Shown: one piece after another, positions 35,165 to 44,202 of the stretch | How positions within the stretch are numbered: the stretch's first letter is position 1 | How the letters are laid out: every line of letters starts with the position of its first letter | NCBI RefSeq assembly: GCF_000483485.1 | Contig: NZ_KI519609.1 | Span: 62,001-126,000 of the forward strand | DNA: 64,000 bases | Direction of reading: 5' to 3' | DNA from: Thiomicrorhabdus chilensis DSM 12352 | GTDB lineage: Bacteria > Pseudomonadota > Gammaproteobacteria > Thiomicrospirales > Thiomicrospiraceae | Notes under the pieces: generated by a model | What the model was told of the DNA's origin: nothing | Databases searched by the model: none | What the model saw: the letters and a program-made list of their open reading frames with translations, nothing else | Made by a program: the position numbers and the translations under genes

Positions 35165-37210
35165 TTAAGCTGTTTTTGTTGGGTTATGGGTCGGTTGTTG
35201 AATCTGCTTAACAAGCTCGTTGAATTCGATTTCCGTTTCAGGCAAAGGTTTATTGTCCTTGCCGGCTACGGTAATCTCCACTGAATCATTATTTTCATTT
35301 TCATCGTTTGCTTGAATGTGTATCCAAATGCGTTTTTGACGCACATAGAATAGGAAGAACACCCCGATTATAAGCATTGCACTCCCAAAATAAACCACAT
35401 CTTTACCGGGAGATTTGGTGATTTGCAATCCGGTTGCCTGAATTTGTTTGAAGGATTTCAATTCAAAATACATTGGCGGTCCGTATCGCGACAAGCCGTT
35501 GAAAGCATTAAGCGCATCTTCAAACCAGATTTTGTCAAAATCGGAGATGTCCTGATCGGCTGCGAGTTTCACACCTTCTTTTTGCAATATGGTCAGATAA
35601 AGGCTCTGTAAGGCAAAGCTTGATTGACTGAAATAGTATTCGGCCACTTGCTCGCGTTCTTTTTCAGGGACATTTTTATTCACGAATTCAGTAATACCTT
35701 CAAAGCCTTTGGCTCGGAACAGGTTCATCAATTGCTGCATCAGTTTGATTTGCAATTCATAGGTTTTGTCAGTGATCTGTTCGGTTTTTGGGAAAGCATC
35801 CCTTAAGATTTTACTGGTCTCGACCGGATTGTTTACGAGCGCCAAGAACTGGAAAAAACGGGTCTTTGTTTTGTTGGCATCGGCCGGGATGAACAGGTAG
35901 CGGAAAGGTTCGCTGTTGATGGTGCGTACTCCGGTCATAAAGAACCAACGATCTTCCTGAAGGCTCGGCATCATATAGTTTTCGTATTCCCAGGCCTTAC
36001 CTTGTTCATTACGAACCTTGAATATTATAGAAGGGCCGTTGTTGTGGAATTTCTTACCGGTTTGAGCTTTCTCTTCCTCAGTGGTGGGTACCATGTTGAA
36101 CAAACGGAAGTCGTTGATCTCTACTCTAAATTTGCCGATCGGCGTTTTCAAGGGCTCTACCTTGTTCACGGCCGTTTCCAACGGCATGACGTTCTCGATT
36201 GGAGACAACAGCGGATGGACATCCAAATTGAGAATCGAACCGCCATCGCCAAACGAAGACTGATAGATCGCATAATTCTTGTAATAGAGCGGATGATTGA
36301 CCGCGATGGTTTTGACGATGGGTTCGTCCAGTTCGGGGTCGGTCAGAATCAGGTCGCTTTCGTAGGATTTAGGCATACCGGTATCGTAATATTCGATGCG
36401 GAAATCTTTCACATCAATGCTGAACGGCAGTTTCTGAACCAGGTAACCGTTTTCATAAGGCAGAAATAACACATCGGTTTTTTGCCCTTCCGGCACATTC
36501 ACAGAACCGCGGAAAGAGAGGTTCTCCGGTCCCATCCAGGCGGTTTGTTCAACCTTGTCCAAAGACACGGTGCGGGTTTCTGGAATCAAATCCCCGGTCA
36601 GTTCGCGGTATTTCAGCAGCAGGTTACTGTCCAGCAAAGCGCCGACACAGATGACAATAATGGAAATGTGGGTGAAGAAATACCCCAATCGATTCCAACG
36701 GCCTTTCAAGCCGGCAACGGTGACACCGCCATCGTCTTTATGGTGAACTTTGGTTTTGTAACCATTGGTTTTGAGCAATGCCTGAGCACGTTCGATTTCG
36801 GTTTGTTGGCTGTTGGTACTCTCAAAAGTGGCGTGGTTCGGCTGGTGTTTCAGTGCGTTGACAGAGAGTTTTTCACTGAACTGTTTTATGTCTTTCAGAA
36901 AGGTCGGCGTATTGCGGGTGACACACACACTGGTTGAGAGCAGCAAAAACACCAATACTAATACAAACCAGGCTGCACCGTATACATGATAAAGGCCCAG
37001 ACTGTTGAACACATCTGCCCAAAAAGGCCCGAACTTGATGATGTAATCCTGGAAAGTTTGGTTTTGTTGCAAAACCGTTCCAATCACCGAAGCAATCGAC
37101 AGCATCACCAACAGGGTGACCGCCAGATTCATGGAGCCTAAAAAGTCGAGTAGAACTCTACTTTTTTTAGGGTGAGATGACGCTTTTTGAGAAAAGTTTT
37201 TTTGTGTCAT
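35165..37210 (-). CDS. resB: Cytochrome c biogenesis protein ResB
   Basis: The protein has 681 residues. Membrane helices lie near 23-43, 75-97, 170-190 and 628-648, with a large periplasmic domain (about 200-620) between the last two, as in ResB of system II. Conserved blocks include LDFLGSMNLAVTLLVMLSIA, GRWNRLGYFFTHISIIVICV and IGVFFLFYVRQKRIWI. It partners with CcsB. System II assembly is used in place of Ccm in many sulfur oxidisers. It is the first gene of resB-ccsB-dsbA. Confidence 0.92.
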   Translation of the reverse strand: MTQKNFSQKASSHPKKSRVLLDFLGSMNLAVTLLVMLSIASVIGTVLQQNQTFQDYIIKFGPFWADVFNSLGLYHVYGAAWFVLVLVFLLLSTSVCVTRNTPTFLKDIKQFSEKLSVNALKHQPNHATFESTNSQQTEIERAQALLKTNGYKTKVHHKDDGGVTVAGLKGRWNRLGYFFTHISIIVICVGALLDSNLLLKYRELTGDLIPETRTVSLDKVEQTAWMGPENLSFRGSVNVPEGQKTDVLFLPYENGYLVQKLPFSIDVKDFRIEYYDTGMPKSYESDLILTDPELDEPIVKTIAVNHPLYYKNYAIYQSSFGDGGSILNLDVHPLLSPIENVMPLETAVNKVEPLKTPIGKFRVEINDFRLFNMVPTTEEEKAQTGKKFHNNGPSIIFKVRNEQGKAWEYENYMMPSLQEDRWFFMTGVRTINSEPFRYLFIPADANKTKTRFFQFLALVNNPVETSKILRDAFPKTEQITDKTYELQIKLMQQLMNLFRAKGFEGITEFVNKNVPEKEREQVAEYYFSQSSFALQSLYLTILQKEGVKLAADQDISDFDKIWFEDALNAFNGLSRYGPPMYFELKSFKQIQATGLQITKSPGKDVVYFGSAMLIIGVFFLFYVRQKRIWIHIQANDENENNDSVEITVAGKDNKPLPETEIEFNELVKQIQQPTHNPTKTA

Positions 37211-37331
37211 AAGCCTATAAATACAGGGGTTTAAGGGGCTAGAAGATACCCGACCTCTGAATAATGTTATTTAAAAAGATTGTAGAGTATATACTTATGC
37301 AAACCATTGATAAAGTATTAAAGAATATTCT

Positions 37332-37961
37332 ATGCAACACCCTCTGTATCAAAAAGCAACCTATTTGAAAAGTGTGCCGACCTTGGCATTGTGTCCCGAA
37401 GATGAAGGTTATGAAGTCGCATTTGCCGGTCGTTCCAATGCCGGTAAATCCAGCGCGTTGAATGTCATCACTTCGCAAAGAGGATTGGCCCGAACCAGTA
37501 AAACGCCGGGTCGCACCCAGCTGATCAACTTTTTCGAATGTGATCCTGAACGTCGGTTGGTGGATCTGCCGGGTTACGGCTTTGCCAAAGTGAACATCAA
37601 GATCAAACGTGCCTGGGAAGAAGGATTGTCGGAATACATTGAGAAAAGAAAGTGCCTTAAGGGGTTGATTTTATTGATGGATTGTCGCATGCCGCCCACC
37701 GAGATCGATTTGGTGATGCTGGATTGGACTCAGGATTTGAAGTTGCCGGTGCATGTGTTGTTGACCAAGTCCGATAAACTCAAAAAAGGGCCGGCAAAAG
37801 CAAATTTGCTGAAGTTACAAAAGTTATTGAAAGAAGAATATCCGCATGCTTCGGCTCAACTGTTCTCGTCCTTAAAGCGTGAAGGCCTCACACAAGTGTG
37901 GAACAAGTTGGACGAATGGATGGATTATGAACGTCCGGTCAAAGAGAATAAGTCCGATTGA
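37332..37961 (+). CDS. engB: Ribosome biogenesis GTPase EngB/YsxC
   Basis: This 209-residue GTPase has G1 in GRSNAGKSSALN, G2 around KTPGRTQLIN, G3 in VDLPGYGFAK, G4 in LLTKSDKLKK and G5 near SSLKREG. It assists late 50S subunit assembly. It is divergent from resB and ends at a strong bidirectional terminator. Confidence 0.95.
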   Translation: MQHPLYQKATYLKSVPTLALCPEDEGYEVAFAGRSNAGKSSALNVITSQRGLARTSKTPGRTQLINFFECDPERRLVDLPGYGFAKVNIKIKRAWEEGLSEYIEKRKCLKGLILLMDCRMPPTEIDLVMLDWTQDLKLPVHVLLTKSDKLKKGPAKANLLKLQKLLKEEYPHASAQLFSSLKREGLTQVWNKLDEWMDYERPVKENKSD

Positions 37962-37992
37962 CGGTGTGGAAGTCCCCCCTCGTTCAACCATT

Positions 37993-38020
37993 AAAAAAGG
38001 CCTCAAATGAGGCCTTTTTT
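37993..38020. terminator. Bidirectional terminator between engB and the outer-membrane protein gene
   Basis: AAAAAAGGCCTC pairs perfectly with GAGGCCTTTTTT around AAAT, giving U runs in both directions for two converging genes. Confidence 0.92.
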
Positions 38021-38044
38021 TAATGCATAAAATGTTTCGATGGT

Positions 38045-38788
38045 TTAGAAACGATACCCCGCTTTTAATGAATAGGTGGCATTTTCACCAATCTGGTTAT
38101 AGCCGACCAGAACATCCATAAAGAGCAAATTGACATTCAATCCGGCTGAGAATTTCATCAAAGAGAGGTTTTCGGTTTTCAGGTCAACCGTCGTATTGGT
38201 GTTTTCAACTTCGGGATCGACATTGGCCAAAACCAGGCCGATTCCTGCGTAAGGGGTTAAATTGGCAAAGCCTTTGGAGATGCCCAAATCCACGCCGTAA
38301 CTGCTGAAATTCAAGGCTTTGATGCCGGAACCTTTGGTGTAGTTTCCACTCAACGAAACAGCCGGTTTCGCCGTGCCACCTTCGATTAAGGCGTAGCGCA
38401 CTTCGGCACTCCAGCTGGAAGCTTTGCTGTCTGCAAGCAGGTTGTAGTGCAGACCCACATCGAACCCGCCCGGCAAGCCTTTGATGGCGTGCAGGCTGTA
38501 TATAGGCAGTATTTCCTGGTCACGTTTGCTTTGATTGGAGAGTTTGTAAGCGCTTTGTGCGAAACTCACGGACGCCCCGACATCAAACCCGGTCAAGCCA
38601 AGTTGTTCGGCAGGGAACAGGGTTTTATGGTTGAAAATATTGGTGACGCTTTCAGAAAAGTTTTCAAAATCATTTCTTGAATCGAATGTCAGGCTGTCGA
38701 TATTGTTATCGGCTTGCACATTTAGGGCTGTGGCCACTAAACATGAGCCCAATAACAGGTTTTTTAGGTTTTTATGTGACAAAATCAT
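38045..38788 (-). CDS. Putative outer-membrane beta-barrel protein
   Basis: This 247-residue protein has a signal peptide (LLLGSCLVATALNVQADN). Alternating amphipathic strands are rich in Gly, Tyr and Ser (FDVGASVSFAQSAYKLS; GFDVGLHYNLLAD; LTPYAGIGLVLAN), and it ends YSLKAGYRF with the terminal Phe expected of BamA-inserted barrels. I do not recognise the family. It is a single gene upstream of the engB terminator, with a CAGGCCTG motif upstream of it. Confidence 0.7.
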   Translation of the reverse strand: MILSHKNLKNLLLGSCLVATALNVQADNNIDSLTFDSRNDFENFSESVTNIFNHKTLFPAEQLGLTGFDVGASVSFAQSAYKLSNQSKRDQEILPIYSLHAIKGLPGGFDVGLHYNLLADSKASSWSAEVRYALIEGGTAKPAVSLSGNYTKGSGIKALNFSSYGVDLGISKGFANLTPYAGIGLVLANVDPEVENTNTTVDLKTENLSLMKFSAGLNVNLLFMDVLVGYNQIGENATYSLKAGYRF

Positions 38789-38848
38789 GGGGTTTCTCCA
38801 GAGAATAGGTAATGAATAGGATCCAAATACATCATGTTTGAAAACAGG

Positions 38849-38868
38849 CAGGCCTGTCCAAATTGATT
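38849..38868. repeat. CAGGCCTG dispersed motif, intergenic copy with tails on both sides
   Basis: CAGGCCTG is followed by TCCAAATTGATT on the plus strand. On the minus strand it is followed by CCTGTTTTCAAA, so both directions fit the extended motif. Confidence 0.78.
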
Positions 38869-38884
38869 TTTCCGGATCTGAAAT

Positions 38885-41740
38885 TTAATGGGCTTCATCC
38901 CAGTTTTTGCCTTGTCCGATATCGACAATCAACGGTACCTTGAGATCCAATGCAGATTCCATCAGCTCTTTAATATGAGGTATGACGGCTTCCCTGTCTT
39001 TTTCAGCCACTTCAAACACCAGTTCATCGTGTACCTGCATGATCATTTTGATGTCGAACGGGCAGTTGTCCAACCAAGATTCGATGCGGATCATGGCGGT
39101 TTTGATGATGTCGGCCGCAGTGCCTTGCATGGGGGCGTTGATGGCGGTGCGTTCCGCATATTGGCGCAATTGGCCGTTGCGGGCGTTGATGTCCGGCAGA
39201 TAAAGGCGCCGCCCCATTAGGGTTTCCACATAACCGTTGGCTTTGGCGTTTTCTTTGGTGGTGTCCATATAGCTGAGCACACCGGGATAGCGTGCAAAGT
39301 AAAGGTTGATGTATTCCTGAGCCAGATTTCGCGAGACGTTGAGCTGTTTTGCCAAACCGAATGCCGACATGCCGTAGATTAGACCGAAGTTGACCGCCTT
39401 GGCGCTACGGCGTTGTTCGGAAGTGACCGCATCAAGCGGCACACCGAAAATTTCGGCAGCAGTAGCCTTATGGATGTCTTTTCCTTGAGCAAAAGCATTA
39501 AGCAAGCCTTCGTCACCGGAAAGATGCGCCATGATGCGCAACTCGATCTGAGAATAGTCGGCGGCGATCAACTGGTAACCGGGTTCGGCAATGAAAGCTT
39601 GGCGAATACGACGGCCTTCGGGTGAACGCACCGGTATGTTCTGCAGGTTGGGTTCAGTGGATGATAAACGGCCGGTGGAGGCCACCGCCTGCTGGTAGGA
39701 GGTATGCACCCGTCCTGTATTGGAATTGATCTGTTTAGGCAGAGAATCCGTATAGGTGGATTTGAGTTTCGCCAGGCTGCGGTATTCCAGAATCAGGTTG
39801 GGCATCTCGTGGCCTTGCTCGGCCAGCTCAGCCAATACCGGTTCTGCGGTCGATGGCTGGCCTTTTGGGGTTTTCTTGATGACCGGAAGCTCCAGGTTCT
39901 CAAACAGAATGACTTGCAACTGTTTGGAAGAGTTTAGATTGAAGACTTCACCAGCAATCAAGTGCGCTTGCTGTTCGAGTTTGCCGAGTTTTTCGGTGAT
40001 TTCCAGACTTTGTTTGGCCAGCATGTCGGTGTCGATGAGCACGCCGTTGCGTTCCATGTGCGCCAATACCGGCATTAAAGGCATTTCAATGTCGGTAAAA
40101 ACCGATTTCAGGCTGGGTTCTGCTTCCAATTGTTGCCAAAGTGTTTCGTGAAGCTGTAAAGTGACATCGGCATCTTCTGCGGCGTAAGGGGAGGCGGTCT
40201 CAATTTCAATTTGATTGAAAGTCAGCTGTTTTTTGCCTTTACCAGCAATCTCTTCGAAATGAATGGTGCGATGATTCAGGTATTTAAGTGCCAAATCGTC
40301 CATATTGTGACGGGTGGCGACACTGTTCAAGGTGTAGGATTCAAGCATGGTGTCGAATTTTATGCCTTTTAGTGTGATACCGTGATTTTGAAACACATGC
40401 CAATCATATTTAAGATTTTGCCCGCATTTAGCGACATCAGGGTTCTCCAGAATGGGTTTAACTTTTTCCAGAACCGTTTTCTTATCCAGTTGTTCAGGTG
40501 CGCCTTCGTAATCGTGAGCCAGTGGAATGTAGCAGGCCTGTCGGGTTTTATTTTCAACCACGGCAAAACACAAACCGACAATTTGCGCTTCCATGGTATT
40601 CAGCGAAGTGGTTTCGGTGTCTACGGTTATTAAATCGGCTTTGTGTAAACGTGTCATCCACTTTTCAAACTGTTCTTGAGTCAATACGGTCTCGTAAGGT
40701 TCGGAGTTTTTCATTTCAGAGCTGTGATTTGAATTCACGACAGCTTCGGATTGACCGGATGAGGCGGCACTGTTTTTCTTGGTAAGAGTTTGGCTGTGCG
40801 CCTTGGCGCCGTTGGATTTTGAAAAGGGCGGGTTTCCTTGCATGACCTGGTTGAGCCAGGTTTTGAATTCATATTCGGCAAACAATTCCTGCAGTTTGGC
40901 CAGATCGGCCGGTTGGCGGTTGATGTCTTCGAGGTGTACCGGCAGATCACAATCGATCTTAATGGTGGTGAGTTCGCGTGATAACGCCAGTTGATCGAGG
41001 TTGTTACGCAGGTTTTCACCGATTTTACCGCCAATCATATCGGCGTTTTCAATCAGTCGATCGATGTTTCCATGTGCATTGAGCCATTTAACCGCGGTTT
41101 TGGGTCCACATTTGGGAATGCCTGGGATATTGTCGGAGGTGTCGCCGACCAGTGCCAAGTAGTCGATGATCTGGTCGGGGCGTACGCCGAATTTCTCTAC
41201 CACGGTTTCAGGGGTGGAGAGGGCATCGTTCATGGTGTTGATCAAGGTGATGTGTTCATTGACCAATTGCGCCATATCCTTGTCCCCGGTGGAAATCAGG
41301 GTATCGTGTTGGGCTTCAGTCGCTTGATGGGCAAGGGTGCCGATGACATCGTCCGCTTCCACACCTTCTATGACAAACAGCGGTAACCCCATGGCTTTGA
41401 CGATTTCGTGCAAAGGGGCGATCTGGCTGCTCAACTCTTCGGGCATGGGCGGGCGGTGTGCTTTGTATTCGCTGTACATGTCGTGACGAAAGGTTTTGCC
41501 TTTGGCGTCAAAGATCACCGCCATCTTTTCAGGCTGGTATTGAGAGAGTAGTTTACCCAGCATATTGACCACCCCGAATATCGCGCCGGTGGCCTGACCT
41601 TTGGAATTGGTCAAGGGTGGCATGGCATGAAATGCCCGGAAGAGGTAGGAGGAGCCGTCCACTAAAATAAATGGGCTATCCGGGTTGGTGATCAGAGGTG
41701 CATTGGCTTGTACATCTGGTTGCACATTCGATTGGGTCAT
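38885..41740 (-). CDS. polA: DNA polymerase I
   Basis: The protein has 951 residues with all three activities. The 5'-3' exonuclease/flap domain covers about 20-310 (LVDGSSYLFRAFHAMPPLTN, GVEADDVIGTLA, GDKDMAQLV). The 3'-5' proofreading domain keeps its metal residues (ITVDTETTSLN; CGQNLKYDWHVF). The polymerase domain has motif A DYSQIELRIMAHLSGD, motif B RRSAKAVNFGLIYGMS and motif C VHDELVFEV. A low-complexity linker at about 315-345 separates the flap and Klenow parts. It replaces RNA primers and fills repair gaps. Confidence 0.97.
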   Translation of the reverse strand: MTQSNVQPDVQANAPLITNPDSPFILVDGSSYLFRAFHAMPPLTNSKGQATGAIFGVVNMLGKLLSQYQPEKMAVIFDAKGKTFRHDMYSEYKAHRPPMPEELSSQIAPLHEIVKAMGLPLFVIEGVEADDVIGTLAHQATEAQHDTLISTGDKDMAQLVNEHITLINTMNDALSTPETVVEKFGVRPDQIIDYLALVGDTSDNIPGIPKCGPKTAVKWLNAHGNIDRLIENADMIGGKIGENLRNNLDQLALSRELTTIKIDCDLPVHLEDINRQPADLAKLQELFAEYEFKTWLNQVMQGNPPFSKSNGAKAHSQTLTKKNSAASSGQSEAVVNSNHSSEMKNSEPYETVLTQEQFEKWMTRLHKADLITVDTETTSLNTMEAQIVGLCFAVVENKTRQACYIPLAHDYEGAPEQLDKKTVLEKVKPILENPDVAKCGQNLKYDWHVFQNHGITLKGIKFDTMLESYTLNSVATRHNMDDLALKYLNHRTIHFEEIAGKGKKQLTFNQIEIETASPYAAEDADVTLQLHETLWQQLEAEPSLKSVFTDIEMPLMPVLAHMERNGVLIDTDMLAKQSLEITEKLGKLEQQAHLIAGEVFNLNSSKQLQVILFENLELPVIKKTPKGQPSTAEPVLAELAEQGHEMPNLILEYRSLAKLKSTYTDSLPKQINSNTGRVHTSYQQAVASTGRLSSTEPNLQNIPVRSPEGRRIRQAFIAEPGYQLIAADYSQIELRIMAHLSGDEGLLNAFAQGKDIHKATAAEIFGVPLDAVTSEQRRSAKAVNFGLIYGMSAFGLAKQLNVSRNLAQEYINLYFARYPGVLSYMDTTKENAKANGYVETLMGRRLYLPDINARNGQLRQYAERTAINAPMQGTAADIIKTAMIRIESWLDNCPFDIKMIMQVHDELVFEVAEKDREAVIPHIKELMESALDLKVPLIVDIGQGKNWDEAH

Positions 41741-41800
41741 TTGTTTGCCTGTTATGGTAAAATTGTGGGATCATTTTACCCAATAACGAGACTTTACTCT

Positions 41801-42754
41801 ATGTCTGTCTATACAGTCGTTGACGAACCCCAGCTAATCGAATTCTTAAAGGATTATGAAGTCGGGAGCTTGAAATCCTTTGAAGGCATCAGTGCCGGTA
41901 TCGAAAACACCAATTATTTTGTGGATACCAACCTGAACGGGGAAACCAAACGATTTGTACTCACCATTTTCGAACACCACAGTTTTGAAGAGTTGCCCTA
42001 TTTTCTGGATATTATGGCGTTTATGGCGGAACATCAAATTCCGACCGCACATCCGATTCAAACCTTGTCGAACGGTTATTTAAAAGAGCTGTACGGTAAG
42101 CCGGCCGCCTTGGTGGAACGTTTGACCGGCAGCGGGGTGGAAGACCCGTCCGAAATCCAGTGCGGTGTCATGGGGGAGCAGTTGGCACGTTTCCATCAAG
42201 CTGGAGCCGGTTTTGAATCTAAACGCACCAATGACCGTGATTTGCAATGGATGCAGGCCACCTTCAAGCAAATAGAAGCTTTTTTGCCGGACGATGAAAA
42301 ACAGATGATCACTCAAGAGCTTGCTTTCCAGTCCACGATTGACTGGGCGCATTTGCCACAAGGTGTGATCCATGCGGATCTGTTCTGCGACAACGCCCTA
42401 TTTGACGGCGATCAGCTTTCCGGCATCATCGATCTCTATTATGCGTGCAACAGCACATTTTTGTATGACTTGGCGGTGATGGTCAATGACTGGTGTCGGT
42501 TGCATAGCGAACAGCCTCTGGAGATCCATTTCGATCAAGCCAAGGTTGAAGCCATGGTGTCAACCTATCAGAAACAACGTCCTTTGACCGATGCCGAACA
42601 GAAAGCTTGGCCTGCGGCGTTGCGATTGGCGGCCTTGCGTTTCTTTCTGTCACGCCTTAAAGACCTGCATATACCACGGGAAGGGGAGATGACCCAGATT
42701 AAGGATCCAAAAGTGTTTAAACGCGTGTTGGCGATTCATCAGCAATCCGTGTAA
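41801..42754 (+). CDS. thrB: Homoserine kinase, ThrB2 (aminoglycoside phosphotransferase-fold) type
   Basis: This 317-residue protein has the APH/choline-kinase fold rather than the GHMP fold of enterobacterial ThrB. The catalytic loop is QGVIHADLFCDNALFD (Brenner motif HxDxxxxN), with ISGIIDLYYACNSTFLYDLAV as the metal-binding DxD-like segment. GISAGIENTNYFVDT is the ATP lid. It phosphorylates homoserine for threonine synthesis. The start is the ATG at 41801. A longer reading from 41708 would overlap polA and is unlikely. Confidence 0.9.
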   Translation: MSVYTVVDEPQLIEFLKDYEVGSLKSFEGISAGIENTNYFVDTNLNGETKRFVLTIFEHHSFEELPYFLDIMAFMAEHQIPTAHPIQTLSNGYLKELYGKPAALVERLTGSGVEDPSEIQCGVMGEQLARFHQAGAGFESKRTNDRDLQWMQATFKQIEAFLPDDEKQMITQELAFQSTIDWAHLPQGVIHADLFCDNALFDGDQLSGIIDLYYACNSTFLYDLAVMVNDWCRLHSEQPLEIHFDQAKVEAMVSTYQKQRPLTDAEQKAWPAALRLAALRFFLSRLKDLHIPREGEMTQIKDPKVFKRVLAIHQQSV

Positions 42755-42758
42755 CCAA

Positions 42759-42778
42759 CAGGCCTGCTCACTTTGAAA
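42759..42778 (+). repeat. CAGGCCTG dispersed motif, intergenic copy
   Basis: CAGGCCTG is followed by CTCACTTTGAAA. The tail includes the TTG start codon of tsaC, so the motif is embedded in its translation initiation region. Confidence 0.77.
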
Positions 42779-43321
42779 AACTCTTCCGTTACCCAAGCCG
42801 TTAAACTCCTTAAATCGGGAGGGGTGGTTGCTTATCCTACCGAAGCGGTTTATGGATTGGGGTGTGATCCGTTTAATCAGCAGGCGGTGGAATTGTTGTT
42901 TCACGTGAAACAACGCCCACCGGAAAAAGGCGTGATTTTAGTAGCGGCTTCTGTGGAGCAGGTTTTGCCCTATGTGCAATTGAGCGGCATGCCTTGGGAA
43001 GAGCAGGTTCTGGCAACCTGGCCAGGTCCGGTGACTTGGGTGCTGCCATTGAAACAATCGCTACCCGACTGGATTACCGGGGGTCGCGATAGCGTTGCCA
43101 TCCGTGTCTCGGCGCATCTGTTGGTGCAACAACTTTGCCAAGAATTTGGCGGGCCTATCGTCTCCACCAGTGCTAACCTTTCCACTCAACCGCCAGCCAA
43201 ATCCTGTGACCAGGTATCCGAAGTCTTTGGCGAGGAACTTTATTGTCTTCAAGGCGAGCTGGGGTCTCTTGCCCAGCCTACCCAGATTCGAGATGCTCAA
43301 AGCGGTGAAGTTCTAAGGTAG
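42773..43321 (+). CDS. tsaC: Threonylcarbamoyl-AMP synthase (TsaC/YrdC)
   Basis: This 182-residue protein is of Sua5/YciO/YrdC type: GGVVAYPTEAVYGLGCDPFN, LLFHVKQRPPEKGVILVAAS, WPGPVTWVLPL, and IVSTSANLSTQPP. It makes the threonylcarbamoyl adenylate used for the tRNA t6A modification. A TTG start at 42773 matches the family's usual N-terminal length; no ATG is suitably placed. A perfect parS-like palindrome lies inside the coding sequence at 42897. Confidence 0.93.
   Translation: MKNSSVTQAVKLLKSGGVVAYPTEAVYGLGCDPFNQQAVELLFHVKQRPPEKGVILVAASVEQVLPYVQLSGMPWEEQVLATWPGPVTWVLPLKQSLPDWITGGRDSVAIRVSAHLLVQQLCQEFGGPIVSTSANLSTQPPAKSCDQVSEVFGEELYCLQGELGSLAQPTQIRDAQSGEVLR
42897..42912. other. parS-like centromere site 3 (perfect palindrome)
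   Basis: TGTTTCACGTGAAACA is a perfect 16-bp palindrome, and the symmetry extends one base further on each side. It lies inside tsaC and on the opposite side of the 30.2-kb origin candidate from sites 1 and 2. Confidence 0.87.
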
Positions 43322-43322
43322 C

Positions 43323-43350
43323 CATAAACAGACAGGCCTGTCTGTTTATG
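43323..43350. repeat. 28-bp perfect palindrome centred on CAGGCCTG
   Basis: The left arm CATAAACAGACAGG is matched exactly by its inverse CCTGTCTGTTTATG. It lies between the converging tsaC and M48 protease genes. As RNA it would be a stem without a U run. It is the most symmetric member of the dispersed motif family. Confidence 0.85.
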
Positions 43351-43368
43351 AATTTAACCAAGCAGCTT

Positions 43369-44193
43369 TTAGCGCGGTTTGGCCGCAAAATACAGCGGTT
43401 CGACCCGTCTGGCGTATTTTTTCAAATCCTTGATACGGGTATCGTGTGCTGGATGGGTACTGAGGATTTCCGGTGCCCCGCCATTGCCCATTTTGCTCAT
43501 TTTTTGCCAAATATTGACGGCTGCATAAGGGTTGAAACCGGCGCGAGCCGCCAGCTCCACGCCCATGCGATCAGCTTCGGTTTCGTGAGTACGGCTGTTT
43601 GGCAAAGTCAGGGTAACATTCAACGCCAAAGCGGTCGCATCCAGCGCGGGGCCTTGGATGCCGGTGAAAACCTGCAAAGCGGCCAAACCAACTTGTGTTA
43701 ATTGAGCTTGGGAAGCGCGTTCGCGACCGTGTTCACGCAAAGCATGTGCCATCTCGTGGCCCATGATGGCGGCGATTTCATCATCGGTAAGTTTGAGTTT
43801 TTGAATGATGCCGGTATAGAAAGCGATTTTGCCTCCGGGCATGCACCAGGCATTCAATTGGTCTGACTTGATCAGATTGACTACCCAATCCCACCGAGGG
43901 GCGTCTTTACGAAACACGCCGGTTTGCGGAATCAAACGGTTGGCGATAATGCGAATGCGTTCCACCATTTTGGCGTCAGTGTTCAGGGTTTTTTTCTGAC
44001 GTGCTTCTTTAAGGATGGCGTCATAGGCTCTTTCAGCTCCTTGGTTCATCTCCTGTTCGGAAAACATCATCAGTTGTTGGCGTTCGATGCCAACCGCCCC
44101 TTGTTTGGTGGTTTGAGTGCCCACACAGGCGCTGAGCGAAATCAGTGACAGGCTGATAAACAGGGTTTTAACGAGTTTCATAAATTTCATCAT
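43369..44193 (-). CDS. M48-family metalloprotease, lipoprotein (LoiP/YcaL-like)
   Basis: This 274-residue protein has a lipoprotein signal (TLFISLSLISLSACVG; lipobox LSAC, Cys about 23). The zinc motif HEMAH is in IAAIMGHEMAHALREHG, and a downstream Glu in RTHETEADRMGVELAARAGF provides the third ligand. It sits in the periplasm, probably anchored to the outer membrane, where such enzymes cleave misfolded outer-membrane proteins. It starts nine bases after the DUF4197 gene, so the two are likely cotranscribed. Confidence 0.9.
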   Translation of the reverse strand: MMKFMKLVKTLFISLSLISLSACVGTQTTKQGAVGIERQQLMMFSEQEMNQGAERAYDAILKEARQKKTLNTDAKMVERIRIIANRLIPQTGVFRKDAPRWDWVVNLIKSDQLNAWCMPGGKIAFYTGIIQKLKLTDDEIAAIMGHEMAHALREHGRERASQAQLTQVGLAALQVFTGIQGPALDATALALNVTLTLPNSRTHETEADRMGVELAARAGFNPYAAVNIWQKMSKMGNGGAPEILSTHPAHDTRIKDLKKYARRVEPLYFAAKPR

Positions 44194-44202
44194 GGGAGTG
44201 CT

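Noticed and set aside
41708-41800. Longer start of homoserine kinase overlapping polA
   Set aside because: The first 31 codons do not look like the family, which begins near the ATG at 41801, and they overlap the polA start.
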